Assembly (NCBI RefSeq): GCF_963667045.1
Contig: NZ_OY762934.1
Location: 2,597,501-2,661,500, forward strand
DNA: 64,000 nucleotides
Direction: 5' to 3'
From: an uncultured Cohaesibacter sp.
Lineage (GTDB): Bacteria > Pseudomonadota > Alphaproteobacteria > Rhizobiales > Cohaesibacteraceae
Position 1 is the stretch's first letter. Each line of letters begins with the position of its first letter. Below the pieces are notes generated by a model that saw only the letters and a list, made by a program, of their open reading frames with translations, was not told the origin of the DNA and did not search any database. Positions 1-8,215 of this stretch are shown here, one piece after another. A program made the position numbers and the translations under genes.

Positions 1-75
1 CGCCGTATCCTGATGCAAAAGTGGGCAGACTTTGTGACTGGGGTTGAAGCGAAAGTCGTGCGCCTCATTGGGTAG
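1..75 (+). CDS. C-terminal end of a probable tyrosine integrase (cut by window edge)
   Basis: The first frame is open from base 1 to a TAG at 73-75 and encodes 24 residues containing RRILMQKWADF. An arginine-rich helix followed by LMQxWADF is the usual tail of P4-like phage or island integrases, after the catalytic tyrosine. Only this tail is visible, so the catalytic residues cannot be checked. If correct, it marks one end or an internal part of an integrated element. The fragment is short and resemblance by chance is possible. Confidence 0.4.
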   Translation, partial: RRILMQKWADFVTGVEAKVVRLIG

Positions 76-117
76 CGGAACATTGCAGTTCAACGCCAGC
101 CCCGATGGACACAGGTC

Positions 118-289
118 TCTATCCCAGCCGTGCTTGGGGGTGCCTCAGTAGCGGCAACGCGATGACACTCGATGATGTTTGCGCGTTTCTATCCCAGCCT
201 AGCTGGGGGTGCCTCAGCAGCCGTGACCAACGCACAGTGGTATTTGGCATATGTTCCTATCCCAGCCGAGCTGGGGGTGCCTCAGCAGC
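118..289. CRISPR. Three-repeat CRISPR-like mini-array
   Basis: Three copies of a roughly 35-36-bp repeat lie at 118-152, 186-221 and 254-289. They share the core ATCCCAGCC, a short variable turn, GCTGGGGGTGCCTCAG and a final AGC. The intervening sequences (153-185 and 222-253) are 33 and 32 bp and unrelated, as expected for spacers. The core can form a hairpin (CCCAGC / GCTGGG). The left copy is degenerate (an extra T and CAGTAGC for CAGCAGC), which suggests the trailer is on the left and an AT-rich leader on the right, so transcription would be leftward. No cas gene is visible. A non-CRISPR hairpin repeat is the alternative. Confidence 0.5.
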
Positions 290-737
290 TTACCCCCATT
301 CAAGCAGCATCTGCAACCGTAAATTTTAGGACCATTTTCCAAGGCAAGCATATGCAACGACCCGATCCAATAGAACAAACAAAGCACAATAAGTCAAAAT
401 ATTGATTTTAGCTCAATTTTATCAATATCTTATACAATTTCCAAGGCAAAATACGATAATTTTCATATTTCACGTTAGCGTCTATGAGTTGAAATGGGCT
501 GATTTTCCGACAGAAAGATTGCCTGATTGCGGCCGCCTTACAACTTTTGGGAACAGATTGTCAACGGCGGAGTAAAACCAGCCATGAGGCGGCGCAACAT
601 CCCATTACCTGCCGTTCGTACAACGAGAGGTGGCACGAACGTGCTTTCCCAAAGCTCACATTCCTTGCGATTGCAGCATAGGCGCGTGGGCGGAAGGCAG
701 CTGACCACGAAGAGCCAGCCACACAAGTTCTGAAGCC
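290..737. other. AT-rich intergenic stretch, possible array leader
   Basis: No convincing gene. 310-470 is markedly AT-rich with many A and T runs, fitting a CRISPR leader to the right of the three repeats. CCAAGGCAA occurs twice, near 338 and 441. 560-720 is GC-richer and has weak resemblance (CCCATTACCTGCCGTTCG) to the intergenic repeat family seen between 4.9 and 6.8 kb. No clear rho-independent terminator was found for the autotransporter gene that ends at 738. Confidence 0.4.
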
Positions 738-3700
738 TTAGAACTGATACTTGAAGCCTGCCTTGAAGCCGTGATCGCGGGCATTCTCCCCATAGGTGCC
801 CTGATAAGCGATTCCAAAGGAAAGATCCGAGCCGCGCGTGAGAGACAGGCCAGCCTCAATGAAAACCGCATCCCGGTCAATCGGCGTTCCTGCTACAGAG
901 AAGGCCTCTCCGCCAGATGCAAAGCGCATGCTGTTAGAACTGTCAACATCACCCACCGCATGCTGCCAGGTGGCCGCGCCACTTAACGCTGCCTCAACCC
1001 CGTTGAACCGACCAACAAGAACATCTCCGCGAACCCCAAGTGATGTCATCCCAACCACCTCATCACTCGAACTGGCACTCAGAGCCGCTGCCCCACCGCT
1101 TTCAGTGAAACCATCAGACCATTGATGGACGAGAACCGCACCTGCAAAGGGCTGCAAACGGGCCTGCTCAAGCTCATAGGTATAACCAATCTCGGCAAAG
1201 GCTTGCGATGTGGCCGCATCATAGTTGGACTTGAGATGATCGCTAAAACCGGTGAAGGTAACAATGCGGTCCGTGTCAACCTGATGCCAAATGGTCGAGG
1301 CACCAAAGTTGAGATCAACGAGGCCGTCGAACACTTCCCATTGTGTGCCGACATAAGCACCAGCATGATAGTTGTCGATGTCGCTTGAGGAGTTGGTTCC
1401 TTCTGTTTTGCTATTCGTTGAGGAATAACCACCAAACACGCCTGTGCGCCAACCGCTCCAGATCTCGGCATCCATACCAACCAGGAAGCCTTTGCTCTGA
1501 TGGGTGATCCGGGCTGTATTGGCTGTGGAGCCAACCTCCCCCCAGCTACCGAAAGCCTGGACCCACATTTGCGGTGAGAGGGTGGTGGACAGGGGGATGT
1601 CATCCGCCTCTCCATGGAAGCCATAGGAGATCTGATTTCCTGAGCCGCCAATGCCGCCCATAGAGGTGCGCAGACGCTGGTTGGCTGCATTGCGGTCCGG
1701 GGTGATATTTGTAACCAGAACACCTTGCACGTTGGAATGTTGCTCGCCGGTTAGCTGATTGAGAGCGCTTGCCGGTTCACCATCGGGTAGGGTTTCAACA
1801 GCCTGATAGAGGCTATTACCGCCCCCAAGTGTCTCGACACTATCGGCGACCCTATGCTGATTGGGTGTTTTTGCCTGCACTGAAAAGGAATTGGCCCGGC
1901 TGAGGGTCAGGGTTGCGTCTGTACCGCTATAAGCAACGGAGGCATCAAGATAGGCGAAGTTCTCAGTAACCGTACCGAATGCGCCAGAAAGAGAAGCTGC
2001 GGAGAGAATTGCATAATCAGTATTGGCCGCATAGGCTGAGCCATCATCGGTGCCATTCTCGGCCAGAACCTTCAGGATAGCGCCGTTGTCGATGGTAACC
2101 GCACCGGTAGAGACGATTTTGTCAGCATGCCCATCCTTATCGACCTCGACCTCATAGGTGACCCCCGATCCAAGCTCCAGATTGCCATTGACCGTCAAGG
2201 TGTCAATGGAATTGCCTGGTGTGATGGTTGCACCAGACGCTAGGGTGACTCCGGATACAGATCCCGCACCGCCGAGGGTGGCGCCCCCATGCACCGTCAA
2301 ATTGCCTCCCAAGGCATTATTGACAACCAAGGTCCCCCCATTGATATCCGTTGTCCCAGTGAAGCCGGAACTGTCCCCCGTCAGGATCGTCTTGCCCGAA
2401 TAGATATCGATATCACCAGCTCCGCTCATAGCTGACGCAAAGGTATAACTGCTATCCGTATGATTGAAGACAATGCTACCCGCACCTGCCCCAAAAACCA
2501 CATTGGGGGAGACAATCTGGCCTGCGGATACTGCGTCTGATCCTCTTGCAGCGCCAATATTGAGCGTTCCGGTGCTACCTGAAACTCTCGCGATGCGAAG
2601 TTCATTGTCGACACTCAGTGTCGCACTGTCAGACAAGGTGACAGTCCCGTCGCCCGCATAGGCCACATAAAAATTACCAGGGGCATCAAGGACTGGAACA
2701 GCTTTGGCGTGAACAGATGTTCCAGATCCCGATATGGTGATAACTCCAGTTGAATCTTCGTCCAGCCCGGCACCAATCGTTGCCGAACTGACAGAAGCAC
2801 CATCGGAAATGGTCAGAGTGCCATTGCCTCCTCCAGTGCCGCCATCATCACCACCAACATAAATGCGCTGCGTGGTATCCCAAATAGTATTCGGCCCGGT
2901 AACTGTCATGCGCGAAGCCTCAGTACCGCTCCCCCCGATATAGCCGCCATCGGTATATAGATAGGCTCCATCGGAGACGGTTGCCGTTCCACCGGTGAAA
3001 CTAAACCATTGGGTTGAAAAATCGTTGTTTTTGTCTCCAATCGTAACGTTTGTGCCATCTCCGGTAACAAGAACTGTAGCTCCTGTTTCAGCATAAAGCC
3101 CGTTCGCTATCGTCGCGACAGCGCCGTCCGAGATTGTCAGATCACCAGTAGCGTTTTCTCCCCTAGCAACAGAAACCCCGGCGTTGTTTATCCAAGTTGT
3201 CCCTGAGCCGGTTACGGTTAGCGAACCGCTGCCTGTCGCGTCGGAAGCGTAGGACGGGCCCCCGATCGCAACACCACTATTTTCAAAGGTGGCTCCGTCT
3301 TTGATTGTCACGTTGGCTCTACCGGAATTCCCTATCACGATATCCCCATCCAGGTGCCATCCAGCATCGCTACCGGACACGGTAACATCGGCACTGCTTC
3401 CACTCTCATTCGCCAGCCATGCCCGATTCATGGAGACAGAACCACTGTTGGAAATCGAAAGAGTTGCGTTCCCCGCATAGCCTAAATAGGTCCAACCACT
3501 AACATCCCCACTGGCGTTCCATTGTGATCCCGCCCCAGAAATATCGACAGTCCCGACAGCATTGCTTTGAGCGCCAACAACAGATGCTCCCACTCCGGTG
3601 GTCAATGTCGATCCGCCGTGAATATTGACGCGTCCAATCTGGCCAGTTAGATTGCTAACGTAAAAGTCCTTATAGCTTTCGTTTCCAGAAACATTATGAA

Positions 3701-3887
3701 TTTCTTCCGAATTCATCTGCCCGACAAACAGATCGTCGGAATGAGCACGCTCTGGTATCATAACCAAAAGGGAACAAAGAGCCGTGCTGCCGAGTAAAGA
3801 CGCAGATAGTATAGGAGGCATTGCTGCGCGTAGCGCTTTGGTTCTAATACGGGTTTCGGCAGAGTAACGATCTGGCGTTGGTTTCAT
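738..3887 (-). CDS. Classical autotransporter (type Va secretion), beta-helix passenger
   Basis: A 1049-residue secreted or surface protein with a long, cationic N-terminal signal region ending near ERAHSDD. The passenger (roughly residues 50-700) is built of short G/S/T-rich repeats of the form DGA...GNxTLTIS and TVTGSGTTW, typical of a right-handed beta-helix. A passenger-associated repeat (GGTLVVNNALGGNLTVHGG) lies near residues 500-560. The last 280 residues are a 12-strand beta-domain ending in the aromatic tail GFKYQF. The ATG at 3887 is preferred over the one four codons upstream because GGGA sits six bases before it. No protease triad or RGD motif was noticed, so the passenger activity is unknown; adhesion is the commonest role. 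The gene is divergent from a LuxR-type regulator. Confidence 0.88.
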   Translation of the reverse strand: MKPTPDRYSAETRIRTKALRAAMPPILSASLLGSTALCSLLVMIPERAHSDDLFVGQMNSEEIHNVSGNESYKDFYVSNLTGQIGRVNIHGGSTLTTGVGASVVGAQSNAVGTVDISGAGSQWNASGDVSGWTYLGYAGNATLSISNSGSVSMNRAWLANESGSSADVTVSGSDAGWHLDGDIVIGNSGRANVTIKDGATFENSGVAIGGPSYASDATGSGSLTVTGSGTTWINNAGVSVARGENATGDLTISDGAVATIANGLYAETGATVLVTGDGTNVTIGDKNNDFSTQWFSFTGGTATVSDGAYLYTDGGYIGGSGTEASRMTVTGPNTIWDTTQRIYVGGDDGGTGGGNGTLTISDGASVSSATIGAGLDEDSTGVITISGSGTSVHAKAVPVLDAPGNFYVAYAGDGTVTLSDSATLSVDNELRIARVSGSTGTLNIGAARGSDAVSAGQIVSPNVVFGAGAGSIVFNHTDSSYTFASAMSGAGDIDIYSGKTILTGDSSGFTGTTDINGGTLVVNNALGGNLTVHGGATLGGAGSVSGVTLASGATITPGNSIDTLTVNGNLELGSGVTYEVEVDKDGHADKIVSTGAVTIDNGAILKVLAENGTDDGSAYAANTDYAILSAASLSGAFGTVTENFAYLDASVAYSGTDATLTLSRANSFSVQAKTPNQHRVADSVETLGGGNSLYQAVETLPDGEPASALNQLTGEQHSNVQGVLVTNITPDRNAANQRLRTSMGGIGGSGNQISYGFHGEADDIPLSTTLSPQMWVQAFGSWGEVGSTANTARITHQSKGFLVGMDAEIWSGWRTGVFGGYSSTNSKTEGTNSSSDIDNYHAGAYVGTQWEVFDGLVDLNFGASTIWHQVDTDRIVTFTGFSDHLKSNYDAATSQAFAEIGYTYELEQARLQPFAGAVLVHQWSDGFTESGGAAALSASSSDEVVGMTSLGVRGDVLVGRFNGVEAALSGAATWQHAVGDVDSSNSMRFASGGEAFSVAGTPIDRDAVFIEAGLSLTRGSDLSFGIAYQGTYGENARDHGFKAGFKYQF

Positions 3888-3904
3888 AATGATTCCCATT
3901 TTGC

Positions 3905-3960
3905 TGATTTTGGCTCAAGATCATTTTTCTGATTCTGGCTCAAGAGCTGGCTCAAGAGAT
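3905..3960. promoter_or_regulatory. Three direct repeats GGCTCAAGA between autotransporter and luxR
   Basis: GGCTCAAGA occurs at 3912-3920, 3937-3945 and 3949-3957. The first two are part of a longer repeat, CTGATTNTGGCTCAAGA. The starts are 25 and 12 bp apart. They lie 18-75 bp upstream of the autotransporter start and 80-130 bp upstream of the LuxR-family gene, so they are candidate operator sites for that regulator. This is positional inference; no lux-box-like dyad was recognised. Confidence 0.35.
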
Positions 3961-4036
3961 TGTGTCAAGCACAAGCATTTTTGGGAACTAGTAAGGTTTA
4001 TGAATTTAAGCCACCTATCTGCGAGGAACAGCAGTT

Positions 4037-4753
4037 GTGATCAACTACGAAAAATTCGACCCACGCAAAGCGGTCACTCTAGTGGATTTGATTGCCAAGG
4101 GGACGACATTTTGCGAAGCATTGGGCTGCAACCATTTCGCATATTTGCTCCTTCACCCACCAGTCCGGAACAAGATACGTGATGAAATCATTCTCACCAA
4201 CTACCCGGACGAATGGGTCAGTCGATATGTCAAGCGGAAGTATCGATATTATGATCCGGTTGCATTGATCTACAAACAGTCGCGTTCACCCTTTTTCTGG
4301 GGGCAACAAGAGTCACTCAAGCATATGACGAAAGCCGAACGTGCCGTGATGCACGAAGCCCGAGCTTTCGGTCTATTTGAAGGCTACGCCATTCCTACTG
4401 CAGGACCCGAAGGCGATTTTGGGGGCTTAACGGTTTGCTGCAAAGATCAATCAGATGTGAACGGGCTTGTCAGCGAAAAAGAAGAACTGCTGCAATTTTT
4501 CTCTGCACAGTTTCATGCAGCTGCCGTCGGGATTCTCTTTAGCGGAAACGATAACCAACCCGCTCACTTGACGTCGCGTGAACAGGAAGTTCTGTGTTGG
4601 GCAGCTGAAGGCTGTTCCAGCGAAGCTACGGCCAAGCATATGGGCCTTTCTGCGCCCACTGTGAATTACCACATTTCTAACAGTTGTCAGAAACTTGGAG
4701 CCAGCAACAAGATTCAGGCTGTCGCCTTGGCCATCAAGCTAGGCTATATCTAG
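4037..4753 (+). CDS. LuxR-family autoinducer-binding regulator (LuxR solo)
   Basis: A 238-residue transcription factor with the two usual domains. Residues 15-160 match an autoinducer-binding domain, with the conserved pieces YPDEWVSRY, YYDPV, SPFFW and HEARAFGLFEGYAIP, so the Trp, Tyr, Asp-Pro and Gly positions that contact acyl-homoserine lactones in TraR/LasR appear present. Residues 172-238 are a GerE-type helix-turn-helix (LTSREQEVLCWAAEG ... SAPTVNYHI). It starts with GTG, nine bases after GAGGAA. No luxI-type synthase is in the window, so it may read a signal made elsewhere or by neighbours. The divergent autotransporter gene is the likeliest local target. Confidence 0.88.
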   Translation: MINYEKFDPRKAVTLVDLIAKGTTFCEALGCNHFAYLLLHPPVRNKIRDEIILTNYPDEWVSRYVKRKYRYYDPVALIYKQSRSPFFWGQQESLKHMTKAERAVMHEARAFGLFEGYAIPTAGPEGDFGGLTVCCKDQSDVNGLVSEKEELLQFFSAQFHAAAVGILFSGNDNQPAHLTSREQEVLCWAAEGCSSEATAKHMGLSAPTVNYHISNSCQKLGASNKIQAVALAIKLGYI

Positions 4754-4880
4754 TGCCTTCCCCCTGCTCTCATACGGTTGATTTGGCCCTGATCGACTGA
4801 TTGTTTGATCGTAGAAGGGAATGCGTTGGCACCGTCTGGCTGACCTGCTGCTACGCATCATCATCCGAGTTCACTCATCT

Positions 4881-5010
4881 AAGGCCATGATTTGCAATCG
4901 CGGCCCAATCCCGCCGTTCGTTCGGGAGTGGCATCCCAAAAGCCAGCTTCCCCATTGCTGCCATTCGAACAAGGTGCAGCCTTTTCAGTAAACAGATGAC
5001 GGATGGGCGG
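4881..5010 (-). repeat. Intergenic repeat, copy 1
   Basis: Shares with copy 3 an identical 16-mer (CCCATTGCTGCCATTC on the plus strand, 4951-4966) and with all copies CAGATGAC (4993-5000). It lies downstream of the LuxR gene and overlaps no convincing frame. Confidence 0.6.
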
Positions 5011-5019
5011 ACGAAACGG

Positions 5020-5418
5020 TCACTCGCTAAGCGCAGGAAGCACTGTGTGCCCGGCGGCTTCAAGATGTTTCTTTGCCGCGTCAAGTTTGTGGGATGGGAT
5101 CAACACGTGTTCGCCGTCGAATGTACAAATGACGAAGACACCGATATCGTTTCTGGATAGCGGATCAATCAAGGACTTGACGATCCCTGCTGTGTCGAAA
5201 AGAAAAGGGCCGATAGTGCGCAGGCAAGCCCACCCCGTTTCTGACAGGATCCCGCGTGGCACCCGCGTTTCCAGGCAGACCAAAGTGACTTCATCTTCCG
5301 AGCAAACCACCGCCTTGAAGCCAGAGCCTTGCAGCCAGTCCGGAACGGCAGCGTCTGTATCCAAACGACAAACGGCATAGCGCCCTGGAACGACGCGGAT
5401 ATTTAAGGAAAAACTCAT
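5020..5418 (-). CDS. ACT-domain (amino-acid-binding) protein
   Basis: A 132-residue protein beginning MSFSLNIRVVPGRYAVCRL. The first half (PGRYAVCRLD ... FKAVVCSEDEVTLVCLE) resembles the N-terminal ACT-like domain of CASTOR-type proteins. The second half (GWACLRTIGPFLFDTAGIV, then NDIGVFVICTFDGEHVLI) is a second ACT fold with the typical glycine-containing loop. Such proteins bind small ligands, often amino acids, but the ligand cannot be named. The start at 5418 is chosen because AGAGGA lies six bases upstream; a 21-residue longer frame has no such site. It stands alone, with repeat copy 1 immediately downstream. Confidence 0.72.
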   Translation of the reverse strand: MSFSLNIRVVPGRYAVCRLDTDAAVPDWLQGSGFKAVVCSEDEVTLVCLETRVPRGILSETGWACLRTIGPFLFDTAGIVKSLIDPLSRNDIGVFVICTFDGEHVLIPSHKLDAAKKHLEAAGHTVLPALSE

Positions 5419-6079
5419 TAATGGTCCTCTTTCAGGTTGACTGAAGAAGGACATTCCCCGTCGGTGACAAGACCGACCCATGGGAGCTTCATCTTTCAGG
5501 GATGATACTACGCGGGAAACATTGGATCATGACGGAGACATCGTCAAGTGTCCTTGCGACTTGAAAACCACGGCGTCAGCCACGATCAGTGGTCGCAATG
5601 TCATGCCAGCTTGCCCTTCTGTTGCTGCAGTCTGATAAATGTCGCCTTTGGACTCCCTGCAGCCCGGTGCATCGCTTCGCCAGTTGAAAACGATTATCCA
5701 GGCTCATGAATGGCAGTCGCGGCCCTCTGCGGACATTTGCCAGCCGTCATGAACCTTGAAGCGACTTCCTCATTGTTGACATTCGAGCAACCTGCAGCAT
5801 TTCCAGCGTCCAGATGACTGGTTGGCGGACATTTGAGACATTTGCCGCGACGCAACGATTCCAAGAGCATCGAAGATATCTCTGGCAAACTGGGCGGATT
5901 CTTGAATCTGTCTCATCGGCGGCGATCCGAGCCAAGCATTGTTCCCGAAATCCTTTCCAAAGCGAATAGACCAGTATCTTCGATGAGACTAAAAACCTTA
6001 TTGAGAGAGGCTTTATCCTTAAAGTACAAATAAGTACAAAAATCAAATCCCCCACAATATACGGTCGTTATTTCTGGGA
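5419..6079. other. Intergenic stretch carrying a repeat copy and a doubtful reading frame
   Basis: No secure gene. It holds repeat copy 2 (5694-5838). On the minus strand an open frame at 5913-6116 encodes a plausible soluble sequence (CTYLYFKDKASLNKVFSLI) that overlaps the end of the 6080-6445 gene by 37 bases in another frame. This could be a third small gene or the frameshifted end of that gene. Confidence 0.35.
5694..5838 (-). repeat. Intergenic repeat, copy 2 (diverged)
   Basis: Reads CTCATTGTTGACATTCGAG where copies 1 and 3 have CCCATTGCTGCCATTC, then GCAGCATTTCC and CAGATGACTG (5811-5820), in the same order and spacing as the other copies. Confidence 0.5.
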
Positions 6080-6445
6080 CTAAGGTCGCAAATCGGTGTC
6101 TCCCAGTCTGTTGCAATGAAATTTTGCCCCACCTTCCCCTAGATAATATTCTTGATAAATCGACAAATTGTCATATGACCCATCATAATTTACGATGTAA
6201 TATTTATACTCATTTAGAATTTTCTTGATTAGAGTATCAACCTTATTTGCGTACAATTTTTGGTGATTTTTGGACATGTTCTGAAGGCATTTTATATCTT
6301 CCTCCTCACTTAGAAAATGGTCGAACGGCCAAATCATCACGCATTGCCAATTAGTTTCAGAAATATCTTCAACTTGTAATATTTCATCCAAATGATCAAA
6401 CTGATCAAGCAGGATACTTTGAGCGTAGTCTTCGATTTTCTCCAT
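6080..6445 (-). CDS. Hypothetical acidic protein, AT-rich gene
   Basis: A 121-residue soluble protein rich in acidic and aromatic residues (MEKIEDYAQSILLDQFDHLD; YKYYIVNYDGSYDNL), with no signal peptide or membrane segment. I do not recognise the family. Its base composition is clearly more AT-rich than the flanking core genes, suggesting recent acquisition. Its ATG overlaps the stop of the upstream frame by one base (TAATG), so the two are probably translated together. Small acidic proteins encoded after a short partner are often immunity or antitoxin proteins, but nothing here proves that. Confidence 0.5.
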   Translation of the reverse strand: MEKIEDYAQSILLDQFDHLDEILQVEDISETNWQCVMIWPFDHFLSEEEDIKCLQNMSKNHQKLYANKVDTLIKKILNEYKYYIVNYDGSYDNLSIYQEYYLGEGGAKFHCNRLGDTDLRP

Positions 6446-6675
6446 TATGCCAGCTCTACTTTTCGTGTGTTTACCTTGGTCGTTTTAACTGCCGTCTCCA
6501 TATCTAGCTTTATCAAAACCCCACCGCATATACCATTTCTTCCAGCCACAGGCATGAGGTTGCCCTCTGCGGTTTTCCTCCCTTTCGGGTACATCATGGT
6601 GGGTAGGCTCTTCCAGTTAGGCTCGTTTATTTGAACCCACAATTCTGCTCCGCACAAGACCGCTTTGGCCTCCAA
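6445..6675 (-). CDS. Hypothetical small protein coupled to the 6080-6445 gene; possible fragment
   Basis: A 76-residue frame starting with TTG (LEAKAVLCGAELWVQINEP) and ending in a TAATG overlap with the next gene. The middle, PKGRKTAEGNLMPVAGRNG, is basic and glycine-rich. Upstream in frame are two adjacent TGA codons just before repeat copy 3, so this may be the 3' remnant of a longer gene cut by the repeat. The coupling is the main reason to treat it as real. No family recognised. Confidence 0.35.
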   Translation of the reverse strand: MEAKAVLCGAELWVQINEPNWKSLPTMMYPKGRKTAEGNLMPVAGRNGICGGVLIKLDMETAVKTTKVNTRKVELA

Positions 6676-6695
6676 GCGGTCGAGTGCGATGCATC

Positions 6696-6846
6696 ATCAA
6701 TCGAAACCGTCCATGAAGCCCTCGTTCTGCAATCGCGTCCCAAAGAAGACTGTCGTCGGCGGGAATATGCTGCATGCCCGCTTCCCATTGCTGCCATTCA
6801 CGCTAAGCGCAGCATTTTCTGCGATCAGATGACCGGAGGGTGAACG
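6696..6846 (-). repeat. Intergenic repeat, copy 3
   Basis: Contains CCCATTGCTGCCATTC at 6784-6799, CAGATGACCGG at 6826-6836 and TGCAATCGCGTCCCAAAG near 6730, matching copy 1 in order and spacing. It ends near two in-frame stops that precede the small frame at 6445-6675. Confidence 0.6.
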
Positions 6847-6969
6847 AAGCAAAGATTGGCTTGGGAAGCCGGGGCCATTCTTCGATATCTCGCAGCGCGC
6901 TATGGGCACGATCGTCTCTGTCCGGCAGAGGTGCAAAATGTAGCTTATGTAGACATGTGGGCAGATTGA

Positions 6970-7320
6970 CTATTTTTCTGTGGTTTCGCTTCGGATCAGC
7001 CAGGCAACGTCCCCAATGATTTGACCAACCCGATCTTTCTGCAATTTGTAAAACACCCAGTTTTTGATCTTCCTGCTCTCCACTATCCCCGCTTCTTGCA
7101 AGATCCTCATATGGCTAGTCACCGTTGGCTGTTTGAGACCGATTTTCTCTGTGATGAATCCAACGCAGACACCATCATCTATCAGATCACCATCCACCTG
7201 CGGAGGGAAATGCCGTTCGGGATTTGCCAGCCAATGAATGATGCGCAAGCGGTTCTCGTTGGCAACGGCACTGAGACCACGCGCTATTGACACAGGATCT
7301 CTATCTATATAGTTATTCAT
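6970..7320 (-). CDS. ArsR/SmtB-family winged-helix repressor
   Basis: A 116-residue DNA-binding protein with an ArsR-type fold: VANENRLRIIHWLANPE, then a recognition helix IGLKQPTVTSHMRILQEAG and a wing ESRKIKNWVFYKL. The family's classic metal motif ELCVC is absent, so metal sensing is not supported. It is transcribed away from phzF/OCD with only 31 bp between starts, so it very likely represses that pair and itself from a shared operator. A small-molecule, perhaps amino-acid-like, inducer would fit, but this is inference. Confidence 0.82.
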   Translation of the reverse strand: MNNYIDRDPVSIARGLSAVANENRLRIIHWLANPERHFPPQVDGDLIDDGVCVGFITEKIGLKQPTVTSHMRILQEAGIVESRKIKNWVFYKLQKDRVGQIIGDVAWLIRSETTEK

Positions 7321-7326
7321 CTATAT
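7303..7326. promoter_or_regulatory. ATCTATAT direct repeats at the ArsR start
   Basis: ATCTATAT occurs at 7303-7310 and 7319-7326, 16 bp apart, across the ArsR start codon and just upstream of the PhzF gene. It is a candidate operator and AT-rich promoter for the divergent pair. Confidence 0.3.
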
Positions 7327-7351
7327 TCTCATTTCTCTATGCAGGTCACTT

Positions 7352-8215
7352 ATGTCACCAAATAAACAACTCTTCAACTACATCCATTGCGATGTCTTTG
7401 CGAGTGCTCCCTATTCTGGCAACAGTCTCGCGGTGTTCACCGATAGCGCGGGGCTGACCAGCGAACAAATGCTAACCATCACACAAGAGCTTCGGCACTT
7501 TGAATCGATCTTTCTGCACGAAACCGATGGTCGGATATCTGCTCAAATCTTCGATTTGCTCGAGGAGCTTCCATTTGCCGGTCACCCCGTCATTGGAGCC
7601 GCTTGCACGTTGCATAAGCTGTCAGGCACAGACGCAAAACGCAACTGGACCCTAGAGCTGCAAGGAGGGCGACAGGTGCAAATCACCACGGAATATCGTG
7701 ACGGTCGCTATTTCGGCACACTGGATCAGGGACGGCCCGAGATGTTGGGCATTGTTGATAAAAAGCCGGAGATCGCTCGTGCTTTCAATCTGGATGCGGT
7801 ATCCGACCTTCCTATGGAGGTTATTTCTACAGGTCTTGCATATCTAGTTGTGCCGGTTCATGGCGGCTTGGGTGACGCACGCATCACAGTGCCGGATCTT
7901 GAAGAGACACTGCAACACTTTGGCGCCGATTTTGCCTATCTCTTTAACATAGACACCTTTGAGGGACGGCATTGGAACAATGACGGAATTGTTGAAGATG
8001 TCGCGACCGGCAGCGCGGCGGGTGTCGTTGGCGCTTATACGCTGAAGCACGGACTTGCGCAGCCAGGCGTAAGTTTCTCACTTAAGCAGGGGCATTTTAT
8101 GGGACGGCCAAGTGAGCTCATCGTAACCCCTTATGGCACATCGGAAAATGTGGAACGCATTACAGTTGCCGGTGAAGTTGCCTTTGTCGGACAGGGCGAG
8201 GTTATTGCCCCATGA
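7352..8215 (+). CDS. PhzF-family isomerase/epimerase-like protein
   Basis: A 287-residue cytosolic protein of the PhzF (diaminopimelate-epimerase fold) family. The N-terminal half has the acidic catalytic position (RHFESIFL, usually SETxF), then LPFAGHPVIGAACTL. The C-terminal half has EDVATGSAAG, the family's second signature. Family members catalyse isomerisations such as the phenazine step, but most are of unknown substrate. It overlaps the next gene by four bases (ATGA) and is divergent from an ArsR regulator, so the three form one unit. A role with the cyclodeaminase-like partner in amino-acid or imino-acid conversion is likely. No phenazine genes are nearby. Confidence 0.85.
   Translation: MSPNKQLFNYIHCDVFASAPYSGNSLAVFTDSAGLTSEQMLTITQELRHFESIFLHETDGRISAQIFDLLEELPFAGHPVIGAACTLHKLSGTDAKRNWTLELQGGRQVQITTEYRDGRYFGTLDQGRPEMLGIVDKKPEIARAFNLDAVSDLPMEVISTGLAYLVVPVHGGLGDARITVPDLEETLQHFGADFAYLFNIDTFEGRHWNNDGIVEDVATGSAAGVVGAYTLKHGLAQPGVSFSLKQGHFMGRPSELIVTPYGTSENVERITVAGEVAFVGQGEVIAP

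Noticed and set aside
48-82. Possible fourth, more degenerate CRISPR repeat (GTGCGCCTCATTGGGTAGC)
   Set aside because: Spacing and order do not match the other repeats, and the bases belong to the integrase-like reading frame.
580-720. Possible fourth copy of the intergenic repeat family
   Set aside because: Only CCCATTACCTGCCGTTCG and a GGGCGGAAGG tail resemble it; too weak to count.
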